A stretch of 64,000 nucleotides of DNA from Polluticoccus soli (GTDB lineage Bacteria > Bacteroidota > Bacteroidia > Chitinophagales > Chitinophagaceae). The stretch is taken from positions 1,054,001-1,118,000 of the forward strand of contig NZ_JARJHT010000001.1 of the NCBI RefSeq assembly GCF_029269745.1, given 5' to 3'. The notes below the pieces were generated by a model that did not search any database, had not been told where the DNA came from, and worked only from the letters and a program-made list of their open reading frames with translations. This document shows positions 9,890-18,065 of this stretch, one piece after another (within the stretch, counting starts at the first letter, position 1; every line of letters begins with the position of its first letter). The position numbers and the translations under genes were made by a program.

Positions 9890-10873
9890 ATGAAAAGACT
9901 TCTCTCACTGCTTACCTTGACGTTGGTGCCGCAATTGGCTGCCTTTGCCCAAAATGCAACCTATGACAGCCTTGTACACGAGGGCGAAGTATTTTACGAT
10001 GCCAAGAAATACAAAGCTTCCGGCGAAGCATATGCGGCAGCATTTAAAGCCAACAATAACATGGGTTTTACCCCCGACCGTTATAATGCAGCATGCAGCT
10101 GGTCGCAGGCGGGTAATGCAGACTCTGCGTTTTCACAATTACTGCGAATTGCAAAGCGGGGAAACTACAGCAACCTGAATCACTTATTGGTAGATGCAGA
10201 CCTTACGCAACTGCACAGCGACAAACGTTGGGATGAAGTAGTAACCCTGGTAAAACAAAACAAAGAAAAGGCTGAAGCCAACTTAAACAAGCCATTAGTG
10301 GCCATGCTGGATACTATCATGCAAGACGACCAGAAGTACCGTATGCAGATAGATGACATGGAGAAAAAGTACGGTGGCGACTCAAAAGAAATGAAAGAAC
10401 TGTGGCGAGCAATAGAACGACTTGATTCGATCAACCTGGTTAAGGTGATCGGCATATTAGATAAGTATGGCTGGGTAGGTTATGATGTAGTAGGTGGCCA
10501 GGGAGCGCAGGCCTTATTCCTGGTAGTGCAACACGCAGATATCGCCACTCAACAAAAATACTTGCCCCTGATGCGCGAAGCAGTAAAGAATAAAAAAGCA
10601 TCAGCCTCTGCCCTCGCTCTGCTAGAGGACCGCGTTGCATTACGCACCGGTAAAAAGCAACTTTACGGTAGCCAGATAGGTCGCTTCGCCGACGGCCGGT
10701 ATTACGTGCAGCCACTAGAAGACGTAGACAATGTAGACAAGCGTCGTGCCGAGGTTGGATTATCGCCACTGGCAGACTATGTGCGCAACTGGCAGATGCA
10801 GTGGAGTGCTGCTGATTACAAAAAGCAATTGCCGGAAATTGAAGCTTTTGAGAAAAAGCAAAGCGATAAATAA
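9890..10873 (+). CDS. Secreted DUF6624-type protein with N-terminal TPR-like helices
   Basis: The 327-residue product has a signal peptide ending at AAFAQ. Residues about 22-110 look like tetratricopeptide helices (YDSLVHEGEVFYDAKKYKASGEAYAAAFKA ... YNAACSWSQAGNADSAFSQLLRIA). The C-terminal half matches the DUF6624 type, with DDQKYRM, a central GWVGYDVVGGQGAQALFLVVQHAD and YGSQIGRFADGRYYVQPLED. Its molecular function is unknown. It lies 27 bases after the repressor gene and 29 before the BlaR1-like gene, so it is probably the operon's effector or part of its sensor. Presence of this gene inside a BlaI/BlaR-like operon is noteworthy. Confidence 0.75.
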   Translation: MKRLLSLLTLTLVPQLAAFAQNATYDSLVHEGEVFYDAKKYKASGEAYAAAFKANNNMGFTPDRYNAACSWSQAGNADSAFSQLLRIAKRGNYSNLNHLLVDADLTQLHSDKRWDEVVTLVKQNKEKAEANLNKPLVAMLDTIMQDDQKYRMQIDDMEKKYGGDSKEMKELWRAIERLDSINLVKVIGILDKYGWVGYDVVGGQGAQALFLVVQHADIATQQKYLPLMREAVKNKKASASALALLEDRVALRTGKKQLYGSQIGRFADGRYYVQPLEDVDNVDKRRAEVGLSPLADYVRNWQMQWSAADYKKQLPEIEAFEKKQSDK

Positions 10874-10902
10874 TAGTTGTTCATCTTTAAAAACAGCATT
10901 TT

Positions 10903-12315
10903 ATGCTCCAACATCTTTTGAACACTTCCGCAATCTGGTTGCTTAGCCTTGTGTTATTTGATATTTTCCTACGGAAGGAAACATATCATGGGTACAACCG
11001 CGCTTACCTGTTGATCACGTTTGTCATTGGTCTGCTGTTACCATTCTGGAGTTGGAGCGACGCGTCAGTGATCGAAGCTACGGGCATGTCGAGACCTGTT
11101 GAACGTACAGAAGTAGTGCGCCAAACAATTGTTGATGCCGGAGCAACTACTGCATCTACAAACTGGCTGCAATGGCTGTTGATCGCTTACGCGGTCGGTA
11201 TCGCAATAAGTGTTGTCTTTCTGATCCGCGACGTGGTGCTCATTATCTCCTACTACAAAACAGGTAAGCGGTCGAAAGACGGCGTATGGACGGTAATTGA
11301 AACAAACAAAGAACACAGCCCATTCTCTGCATTCAGATGGGTCTTTATTAACAGCAAAGACAACTATACGCCAAACCAACTGCGTGCAGTACTAACGCAT
11401 GAGCAGCAACATGGACATTCGCTGCATTTCATAGATCTGCTGCTAATGCAGCTGGCGAGAGTATTTCTCTGGTTTCACCCGCTAGTGTATGTGTTCAATA
11501 ACCGCCTACTAATGGTCCACGAGTATCAGGCAGATGCCGCAGTAGAGAAACAACCGGAAGAGTATGGTCGCTTTCTGGTAGAGCAAGCTATGCTTCGATC
11601 AGCTCCGGCATTATCACATTCTTTTAATCGTTCACCTATTAAAAACCGCATTATTATGCTTACACGTAAGACATCTGCTTTAGCTAAAGGAAAACAATTG
11701 GTGATCACACCGTTACTGCTAGTAGCCCTGGTATTCTGTACACAAAAGGGTTTCTCCGACGAAAAGAAAAAGCAAGGCAACAAGTTACACTACAAAGGAA
11801 ATGTATTTGAGCTCTGGGCGCCGGGGCCAGATACTGTAATGGTGGTAGACCCTACTACCGGCGAAGAGTTTATGAAGATCGCCACCATTGATTCATTTCC
11901 TGTAAAAATGAATGACCAACATATCTATAAAGAAGATGAGCTGACGGCAGATGAAAAAATAGCAGCCGATAAAACAAAAGAGGAAATCGAAAATTACATT
12001 TTCAAAAACATTAAAACAGATCTGGAAAAGCTTGATGACGGCACTTACTTTATCTTCACATTCCAGACGATAATCGACAAAAAAGGAAAGGTTGTCTATA
12101 ACCACACCTCGCAGATAAATATCGATGGGAATTCGCCCGAGCGAAAGGACTATAGTACGTTAAACAGAAAAATAAGCGAGGTTCTAAGCAAAGGCAGCAA
12201 CTTTACACCTGTGAAAAGAGAAGGCACTGCGGTCGTATTTAGATGGAATAACCTTTTTTCGGTGGACGATCTTTTTACAATAAAAGGTCATAAACTATCG
12301 AAAGGCCGCCAATAA
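10903..12315 (+). CDS. BlaR1/MecR1-like M56 membrane metallopeptidase
   Basis: A 470-residue membrane protein with N-terminal helices (NTSAIWLLSLVLFDIFL, YLLITFVIGLLLPFW, WLLIAYAVGIAISVVFLI), then the M56 zinc site HEQQH (His 166 and 170) and a downstream EYQAD that supplies the third ligand. A further helix near residue 265 (QLVITPLLLVALVFCT) leads to an extracytoplasmic domain of about 190 residues. That domain is not a penicillin-binding sensor: no SxxK motif is evident. By family analogy the peptidase inactivates the BlaI-like repressor after a signal. The signal and the role of the unusual C-terminal domain are unknown. Confidence 0.87.
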   Translation: MLQHLLNTSAIWLLSLVLFDIFLRKETYHGYNRAYLLITFVIGLLLPFWSWSDASVIEATGMSRPVERTEVVRQTIVDAGATTASTNWLQWLLIAYAVGIAISVVFLIRDVVLIISYYKTGKRSKDGVWTVIETNKEHSPFSAFRWVFINSKDNYTPNQLRAVLTHEQQHGHSLHFIDLLLMQLARVFLWFHPLVYVFNNRLLMVHEYQADAAVEKQPEEYGRFLVEQAMLRSAPALSHSFNRSPIKNRIIMLTRKTSALAKGKQLVITPLLLVALVFCTQKGFSDEKKKQGNKLHYKGNVFELWAPGPDTVMVVDPTTGEEFMKIATIDSFPVKMNDQHIYKEDELTADEKIAADKTKEEIENYIFKNIKTDLEKLDDGTYFIFTFQTIIDKKGKVVYNHTSQINIDGNSPERKDYSTLNRKISEVLSKGSNFTPVKREGTAVVFRWNNLFSVDDLFTIKGHKLSKGRQ

Positions 12316-12341
12316 ATAAAAGCTTGCAGCTGCTAAATAGT

Positions 12342-12373
12342 AAAAAGGGCTTTGCGATCGCAAAGCCCTTTTT
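12342..12373. terminator. Bidirectional terminator
   Basis: Perfect 32-bp palindrome with a GC core (GGGCTTTGCGATCGCAAAGCCC) and A5/T5 ends, between the convergent BlaR1-like and M49 peptidase genes. Confidence 0.9.
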
Positions 12374-12390
12374 TAATGATTTTTAGTGTC

Positions 12391-14475
12391 TTAGTTCTTC
12401 ACCGGCAGATAAGAGTATTTATCAGCATACTCCATCATCTGGCTAAAGAAGCTCTCGGGATATTCAACACGAACATCGGTGATCTTGCCATCGCTGTTAA
12501 CTGGAACCAGTCGTGGCTGAATGAAACCGCGGTAAGGTTTGATACCCAGTTTAGCATAACGTGCCAGCACTTCTTTGTGCAACACAGGATCAACTTTTAC
12601 ACCGTAAGTTTCAACCAGGTTTTTACCCGCTGCATAATCACCTTCAGACTTGATGCGTTGAATTTCGCGCAGCAGCTGACCAAACAGGTTGCGCAGTTTT
12701 TGATAGTCGTTTACGCGAACGTAGGTTTTGCCGTCTTTCTTCACGAACTCAACAACGTTGTCTTTCTTGCCCATTTCATAAGCCCAACGAGCATTCACTG
12801 CACGGTTCCGCATGTGCGCTTCCTGCAGTTGCTCTCCCGGTTTCAGGCGGGTCAATTGTGTCATCAGGCCATTCATCATGTAACTGTCGTATTCTGCCAT
12901 GCCTACTTCAATGTTAGGTGCAACACCTATCTCTACCAGTTTAGGATCTATAGCATAATACAGCGCTACCAGGTCGGCACGTGCTTCTTCCAGTGTAGAT
13001 GCGTAGTTTTTCAAAGTCTTGTCGGTTGTTTCAACACCTGGATTGATCTGGCCCGATGCGTGACCAATACACTCGTGCATGTCTGTGTGCAGATCTGCAG
13101 CGAGGTTACCATATTGTTTAGCACGTGCTTTAACAGTATCGTTCACAGCAAATTCATCCAGCATGCCGCCTTTTGCGCTCGCTACATTGTACGAGTGAAT
13201 GATGTTGCTGAGCGATACTGATTTAGAACCGTGGTTCTTGCGTATCCAGTCAGCGTTTGGCAGGTTAACACCTATTGGTGTGCTTGGTGCAGCATCACCG
13301 CTTTCTACCATTACGGTGATTGCTTTGGCAGTGATACCAGTCACACTCTTTTTCTTATGATCAGGCATTAATGGCGAGTTATCTTCAAACCACTGTGCTT
13401 GCTTAGCAATAGCAGAAATGCGTTTAGTAGCTTCGAGGTCTTTCATCGACACTACGCTTTCGTAGCTGCCTTTTTTACCGATAGCATCAAGATACACTTC
13501 GATGAAACCATTCACAACATCGATACGTGATGCGGTATCATGTGCCCATGCAATGCTGTAGTCATCAAAAGTTTTCAGATCGCCTGTCTTATAGTATTGT
13601 ATTAACAGGTCGAGCGATTTTTTCTGTTGGGCATTTTCAGCCACACCCGATGCTTTTTCCAGCCAGCCAATGATGCGGTCGATAGCAGGTGAGTACATAC
13701 CACCAATTTTCCAAACCTTCTCTACTACCTGGCCATTTTCTTTCATGGTCTTGCTGTTCAAACCCCATGAGGGTGCGTCGCCTTTGGTATCAAACTTTGC
13801 GTAGAATGCTTCTACTTCTTTTTGCGTAACACCTTCGTAGAAGTTGTTAGAAGAGTTCACGATGTTGTCAACGTTCGGACGCAGATCAACTACTGTAGGT
13901 TCTACTTTAGGATCGAAAACCAGCGGCTTGATGCGCGCAAGAAATGCATCAACGGTCTCACCCTGTTCCAGCGGTAGCTTCGATTGGTCGCTGCCTTTTA
14001 CCAGCGTAGCGAAATATTCATAGCTGTGCTCAGGTATGAATTTCTCGTTGCTATAGTGGTGGTGGTTGCCATTGCTGAACCAGAAACGGCCTGCATAATC
14101 TTCAAACTTTTTCCAGTCTGCTGCCGATTTATCTCCGCTATAAGTGCCGTACACTGCTTCAATAGTTTTGCGCAGCAGCAGGCCATATTTACTCTTCTGA
14201 TCGTAGATGATATCGCGACCAGCCAGGGCGGCCTCATACAAATAATATGCAAGCTGTTTTTGCTGTAGACTCAGTTCATTGAAGCCTGGCACCTGGTAAC
14301 GCAGCACCTGGAGGTCTGCAAACGACTCTGCTTCTACTTTAAAGCTTGTGTCATAACCTGAAGCAACAGCGGGTGTTTCAGGAGTCTCTGCGCTGCTCAC
14401 ATTACCGCTCTGACAGGCGGTAAAGAGCATAGAAGAACCAATTATCGCCATAGCCGGCAAGGTTAGTTTTTTCAT
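12391..14475 (-). CDS. Dipeptidyl-peptidase III (M49)-like lipoprotein
   Basis: A 694-residue protein with a lipoprotein signal (MLFTAC). It carries the M49 zinc motif HECIGH near residues 469-474 and EEARAD about 30 residues later, matching the bacterial form of the HExxxGH / EExRAD pair of dipeptidyl-peptidase III. The length fits the family. It should release dipeptides from peptide N-termini; the signal peptide places it in the periplasm or on the outer membrane, where it could serve peptide scavenging. It is a single gene, closed by a bidirectional terminator and divergent from the next small lipoprotein gene. Confidence 0.9.
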   Translation of the reverse strand: MKKLTLPAMAIIGSSMLFTACQSGNVSSAETPETPAVASGYDTSFKVEAESFADLQVLRYQVPGFNELSLQQKQLAYYLYEAALAGRDIIYDQKSKYGLLLRKTIEAVYGTYSGDKSAADWKKFEDYAGRFWFSNGNHHHYSNEKFIPEHSYEYFATLVKGSDQSKLPLEQGETVDAFLARIKPLVFDPKVEPTVVDLRPNVDNIVNSSNNFYEGVTQKEVEAFYAKFDTKGDAPSWGLNSKTMKENGQVVEKVWKIGGMYSPAIDRIIGWLEKASGVAENAQQKKSLDLLIQYYKTGDLKTFDDYSIAWAHDTASRIDVVNGFIEVYLDAIGKKGSYESVVSMKDLEATKRISAIAKQAQWFEDNSPLMPDHKKKSVTGITAKAITVMVESGDAAPSTPIGVNLPNADWIRKNHGSKSVSLSNIIHSYNVASAKGGMLDEFAVNDTVKARAKQYGNLAADLHTDMHECIGHASGQINPGVETTDKTLKNYASTLEEARADLVALYYAIDPKLVEIGVAPNIEVGMAEYDSYMMNGLMTQLTRLKPGEQLQEAHMRNRAVNARWAYEMGKKDNVVEFVKKDGKTYVRVNDYQKLRNLFGQLLREIQRIKSEGDYAAGKNLVETYGVKVDPVLHKEVLARYAKLGIKPYRGFIQPRLVPVNSDGKITDVRVEYPESFFSQMMEYADKYSYLPVKN

Positions 14476-14587
14476 ATAAAAAATAAAGGATTACGCTTAA
14501 AAATAGGGCTTTCAAGACAGGAACAGAAATCTCATCAGAAATTCACCCTTACCGTGTGATTATCAGGCTCTATTGCATTAAAACGAT

Positions 14588-14595
14588 TAATTTTG
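14588..14595 (+). promoter_or_regulatory. Bacteroidota -7 box (TAATTTTG)
   Basis: Exact TAnnTTTG match 8 bases before the ATG at 14603. No clear -33 element. Confidence 0.5.
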
Positions 14596-14602
14596 GCAGC
14601 TT

Positions 14603-15022
14603 ATGAAATACCGCCTGCTCATTGCTGCGTGCGCCTTTGTTGCGGCATGCAATACCCCCAAACAAGGAACTGATTTTGCCACGTTACCGGCTAATACACT
14701 GCTTGCCGCTGACAGCGTAAAGGTTGAAGAAGACAGCCTGAACAATACGTACTTTTCCGTAAAACTCCAGACCTCGGACAAAACAGCAAAAGGCATTTAT
14801 AATGTCATGGCTACCTGGGGTGGCAACATTGCAGATTCTAAGTTCACTCTCCCAAAAGGCGGCGAAAAATTCAAGCCTGCGCTGCATCGTGAAACTGCGC
14901 CTTATAGTTTCATGATCGGTTTCCATATGGAAGATGATACAACATTCTATCCTTATTACCAGGTGAAAGCCGAGCAGGGAACGATCAAGATGAACTATGT
15001 AAAATCTTACACTTTCGAATAA
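14603..15022 (+). CDS. Small hypothetical lipoprotein
   Basis: The 139-residue product starts with MKYRLLIAACAFVAAC, a lipoprotein signal with Cys 16. The mature part has a likely beta-sandwich composition (YFSVKLQTSDKTAKGIYNVMATWGGNIADSKFTLPKGGEKFKPALHR) and ends near YYQVKAEQGTIKMNYVKSYTFE. I do not recognise a family. An exact -7 box precedes it and a hairpin terminator follows 6 bases after the stop, so it is a monocistronic unit. Confidence 0.75.
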   Translation: MKYRLLIAACAFVAACNTPKQGTDFATLPANTLLAADSVKVEEDSLNNTYFSVKLQTSDKTAKGIYNVMATWGGNIADSKFTLPKGGEKFKPALHRETAPYSFMIGFHMEDDTTFYPYYQVKAEQGTIKMNYVKSYTFE

Positions 15023-15027
15023 ACAAG

Positions 15028-15050
15028 AGCCGCCACCAAGCGGCTTTTTC
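15028..15050 (+). terminator. Terminator
   Basis: 6-bp stem AGCCGC / GCGGCT (15028-15033 with 15040-15045) followed by T5. Confidence 0.75.
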
Positions 15051-15148
15051 GTTTTTAACCGCCAGTTACAATTCCATGAAAACTGTTGTATGAACATACG
15101 CTGAATGTTTCATTTGCATTAACTTTAAAGTACCCAACACTTAAACCT

Positions 15149-15811
15149 ATGAAACCAGTTCTTATCGCACTGAGCTTATTTATTTCAAGCCAGGTTTTCG
15201 CTCAAGGCTTTTCTGCAGGCTTGCGCACTGGGGCAACAAATTGGTTCTCTTTGAATGCGCACAAAGAAAAGTCTGTCGTAACGAAAGGTACTTTTACATG
15301 GAATAAGGAAGCTTATGCGCGATATGAAACAAAACGCGGATTAGCTTTTGAATTTTCAGCCATGCAATACATCCCTAATCAGGTTGAATGGTACCAAGCT
15401 CCGCTTTGCATGGCCGGCGAGGAATTATTGTCGTTGAATGAAAAGTACAATGCAGCAGAATTCATGTTGTCGGTACAATATAGGATTGCAAGCGACAATA
15501 GCACAAAACTTAAAAGCTATCTCGGATTATCCTTCTCACAAACCCGGGTGTATTCCACTACAGCCGTTACTATCCGCGACATAAGCACAGCTAGCGTACG
15601 CAATGAAGTATGGAAATACACTTCGGGCTTAGTTTATTGTGGCGTTAGCAATTTCACCTCTTACCAGCTTACAAAACACATTAATATCGTATCTGCACTG
15701 TCGTTCAAATTCGATCCGGAAAATATTTTTGAAAGGTCTCGCTGGGACATTGATGAGTATTCGCCGAATTCGAATGTAACATGGAATATAGGATGTGGCT
15801 ACACCTTCTAA
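15149..15811 (+). CDS. Outer-membrane beta-barrel-like protein, copy 1 of a tandem pair
   Basis: About 220 residues from the ATG at 15149, chosen because MKPVLIALSLFISSQVFAQ is a clean signal peptide while the earlier in-frame ATG at 15086 gives an unlikely N-terminus. The mature protein starts GFSAGLRTGATNWFSL and ends VTWNIGCGYTF, with amphipathic strands between, as in porin-like Bacteroidota barrels. It is closely followed by a paralogue with the same length and the same landmark residues. Function unknown. Confidence 0.7.
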   Translation: MKPVLIALSLFISSQVFAQGFSAGLRTGATNWFSLNAHKEKSVVTKGTFTWNKEAYARYETKRGLAFEFSAMQYIPNQVEWYQAPLCMAGEELLSLNEKYNAAEFMLSVQYRIASDNSTKLKSYLGLSFSQTRVYSTTAVTIRDISTASVRNEVWKYTSGLVYCGVSNFTSYQLTKHINIVSALSFKFDPENIFERSRWDIDEYSPNSNVTWNIGCGYTF

Positions 15812-15836
15812 TTCTCCAAACAAAAAAGACTTCCCT

Positions 15837-16496
15837 ATGAAATCAATCCTGTTTATCCTCGGCCTTTCATTTATCGCTTCTGCTATAACAGCACAGCGTT
15901 TTTCTGCGGGCGTACGCAATGGGGCAAGCTATTGGCCAGCAACTCAGTATACCGTTGAAGTCGTCAAAGGAACCAATGGGTTCAGTTGGGAGAAATCCAT
16001 CTATGGAAGGTATGAGAGTAATAAACGGTTTGCAGCTGACCTTGCGATCACACACAACAAGCTTAACTATCAATACCCACCACAAGATGTCATTGTCTTT
16101 GATGCTCCATCTTATCGTGAACTAAATTACCGGCGCATCGTCAATACTTTCGACTGCCAGGCGTCTGCGCAATGGCGTGTCACAAAAGCCTCGTCCCTAA
16201 TCAAAAGTTATTTTGGTGCCAGCATAACGTATGGCAGACAGTCCGATCACCATAGTTTTACAGCGCAGGAAATTCCTAGTAATGAATTGTATGATCGCGA
16301 ATGGACTGCTAATTATGGTCTGGCATTCGTCGGTTTAAATAACTACACCTCCTATGCCATCAACAAGCACATTAATGTCCATTCAGCGATTTCATTTGAC
16401 ATCAATCCCGATCATGGTTTATCAAGCCTTAGACCTGCAAAGCAATTTCCGGAATCAAAAGTAAGCTGGACCATCGGCTGTGGCTATACTTTCTAA
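15837..16496 (+). CDS. Outer-membrane beta-barrel-like protein, copy 2 of a tandem pair
   Basis: About 219 residues from the ATG at 15837 (MKSILFILGLSFIASAITAQ signal peptide). It mirrors copy 1: RFSAGVRNGASYW against GFSAGLRTGATNW, KHINVHSAISFDINPD against KHINIVSALSFKFDPE, and SWTIGCGYTF against TWNIGCGYTF. The gap between the two genes is only 25 bases, so they form a two-gene operon created by tandem duplication. The copies have diverged substantially, so the duplication is not recent. Function unknown. Confidence 0.7.
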   Translation: MKSILFILGLSFIASAITAQRFSAGVRNGASYWPATQYTVEVVKGTNGFSWEKSIYGRYESNKRFAADLAITHNKLNYQYPPQDVIVFDAPSYRELNYRRIVNTFDCQASAQWRVTKASSLIKSYFGASITYGRQSDHHSFTAQEIPSNELYDREWTANYGLAFVGLNNYTSYAINKHINVHSAISFDINPDHGLSSLRPAKQFPESKVSWTIGCGYTF

Positions 16497-16504
16497 ATCG
16501 TCTG

Positions 16505-17431
16505 CTATATTATCGTCACCTTCGACAGATCAGCCCCCAAACCTTTAAGCGAAGCATAGGTCAACTTATCCATCGTCGCGCCGTCGAAGCGGATGGTTGC
16601 AATGGCGCGGTAGTATCTATTGGTCAAAGCAAACGTAGAACGGAAGGACACGTTTTTGAGTGTGGCGCCGTTGAACGTCGCGTCATTCATCGCGCCGTTG
16701 TGAAACTTAACACCGATAAAGGTCTGTCCATCAAAGCGCACGCCACGAAGGTCCGAACAGTCAAAGTCCACACCAGTAAAGACACAGTTTTCGAAGATCG
16801 TTTTTGTGAGGTCGGTTTTGGTAAGCTTTACGTCGACGAGTTCCGCATTTATGAACTTTGCACCGTCTAGTCCTGATTTGTTGAATTCGGTCCGTACAAG
16901 AATGGTTTTGTCGAAACTGGCACCTGTGAGATCACTTACCGACAGGGTACAATCTGTCAGGTTCGCGCCGTCAAAACTGGCCTCCCGCACATCGCTACCG
17001 GTAATGGAGCTGCCAGTCAGATCCGAACCGGAAAAATCGGATCCGCGCAATGCGCTGCCATAAAACTTCCTTTTGTGCGCAGTAACACCAGCGAAGTCTG
17101 TATTAGCGAGATTGCCGCCATTGAAATTCGTCAGCAGATCCGGCTCCTGCGAGCGGGAAAGGTTGGCAACCACATCTAGTGTAGCAGCATTGTCGTCCTG
17201 CGCGGATATATCGGCATTAGCCGATGGAAAGTTTTCTGAGAAATAGTTGAGGTCAACACCCAGGATCTCCGCCAATCTGGCAAAGGTTATGATGTCCGGG
17301 ATGGATTCTCCCCGTTCCCATTTCCCTACCGCCTGCGGACTGATAAAAAGAAGCTGGGCAAGCTGTGCCTGCGACATGTTTTTCTCCTTCCGTGCTTTGG
17401 CAATTTTGCTGCCGATCGTATTTGCATCCAT
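16505..17431 (-). CDS. XRE-family HTH protein with pentapeptide-repeat domain
   Basis: About 308 residues from the ATG at 17431. Residues 1-65 are an XRE helix-turn-helix (IGSKIAKARKEKNMSQAQLAQLLFISPQAVGKWERGESIPDIITFARLAEILGVDLNYF). After a polar linker, most of the rest is a pentapeptide-repeat solenoid of A(D/N)LxX type (ALRGSDFSGSDLTGSSITGSDVREASFDGANLTDCTL and on to about residue 290). A -7 box TACCTTTG at 17464-17471 supports this start over the ATG at 17527. The fusion suggests a regulator whose C-terminal beta-helix binds a partner or shields DNA. Its target is unknown. Confidence 0.85.
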   Translation of the reverse strand: MDANTIGSKIAKARKEKNMSQAQLAQLLFISPQAVGKWERGESIPDIITFARLAEILGVDLNYFSENFPSANADISAQDDNAATLDVVANLSRSQEPDLLTNFNGGNLANTDFAGVTAHKRKFYGSALRGSDFSGSDLTGSSITGSDVREASFDGANLTDCTLSVSDLTGASFDKTILVRTEFNKSGLDGAKFINAELVDVKLTKTDLTKTIFENCVFTGVDFDCSDLRGVRFDGQTFIGVKFHNGAMNDATFNGATLKNVSFRSTFALTNRYYRAIATIRFDGATMDKLTYASLKGLGADLSKVTII

Positions 17432-17463
17432 TAGTACTCGTCGTTTGTTTTTTTCCGACGCTG

Positions 17464-17471
17464 CAAAGGTA
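17464..17471 (-). promoter_or_regulatory. Bacteroidota -7 box (TACCTTTG)
   Basis: Exact TAnnTTTG match 33 bases upstream of the XRE-pentapeptide gene ATG. Confidence 0.5.
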
Positions 17472-17561
17472 TTTTGCCGCATCCCCGGCGTCACTAAAAA
17501 CGCCGCTCCTCTTAGTTGTAGGTCCACTACTTGCAGTTGTATTTCGACATCCGGTGGTTGT

Positions 17562-17993
17562 TTACCGGCTTTTCGGCCTGATGAACTTCAAATGCGTCTG
17601 TTCAAAGCCATTCTGCAAGTAAAAGCCATGTGCCTTAGTGCGGCGCTTGTTGGATGATACCTCCAATACATCATAAGGTACATTAGCAAGTATTTTGTCC
17701 AGCTCATCCAGTAATTGCTTGCCCACACCTTTGCTGCGCCAGGCATCTTCTACATATAGCTCTTGTACCTCGTAAACCCAATTAGCATGATGCAGCAACA
17801 TCTGCCCCTGGCAGCTAAGAAAGCCAATAGGCGTGCCTCCATCTTCAGCCAGCAAGTAATGATTGTATGGTGAGTTGCTATTGTACTCGTAACAGATGTC
17901 AAAACCTCCGCGATCCATCTGCTTCTCTTCCAGTAAACAAATGAAACGGTAAACAGTATCTGCATCAGCCAGTGTTGCCTTGCGTATGTGCAT
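17562..17993 (-). CDS. GNAT-family N-acetyltransferase
   Basis: The 143-residue product is a single GNAT domain. It starts MHIRKATLADADTVYRFICLLEE, has the beta4 segment EVQELYVEDAWRSKGVGKQLLDEL with the acetyl-CoA loop RSKGVGK, and ends with SSNKRRTKAHGFYLQNGFEQTHLKFI. The N-terminus resembles PhnO-like aminoalkyl acetyltransferases, but the substrate cannot be told. It follows the atpA terminator on the same strand, so it is a separate transcription unit or depends on read-through. Confidence 0.85.
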   Translation of the reverse strand: MHIRKATLADADTVYRFICLLEEKQMDRGGFDICYEYNSNSPYNHYLLAEDGGTPIGFLSCQGQMLLHHANWVYEVQELYVEDAWRSKGVGKQLLDELDKILANVPYDVLEVSSNKRRTKAHGFYLQNGFEQTHLKFIRPKSR

Positions 17994-18010
17994 ACCTGAA
18001 GTTACAGTAA

Positions 18011-18041
18011 ATAAAAATCCCCTGCCTTTCGGCAGGGGATC
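18011..18041 (-). terminator. Terminator of atpBEFHA
   Basis: 10-bp stem ATCCCCTGCC / GGCAGGGGAT (18017-18026 with 18031-18040), TTTC loop; the minus-strand transcript then runs into a U-rich tail. It lies directly after atpA, where atpG would be expected. Confidence 0.88.
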
Positions 18042-18065
18042 GTATGACTTAACTAATCTTAGTTA

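Noticed and set aside
9479-12315. Beta-lactam resistance operon
   Set aside because: A BlaI/BlaR1-like pair is present but no beta-lactamase or PBP gene, and the peptidase sensor domain does not look penicillin-binding.
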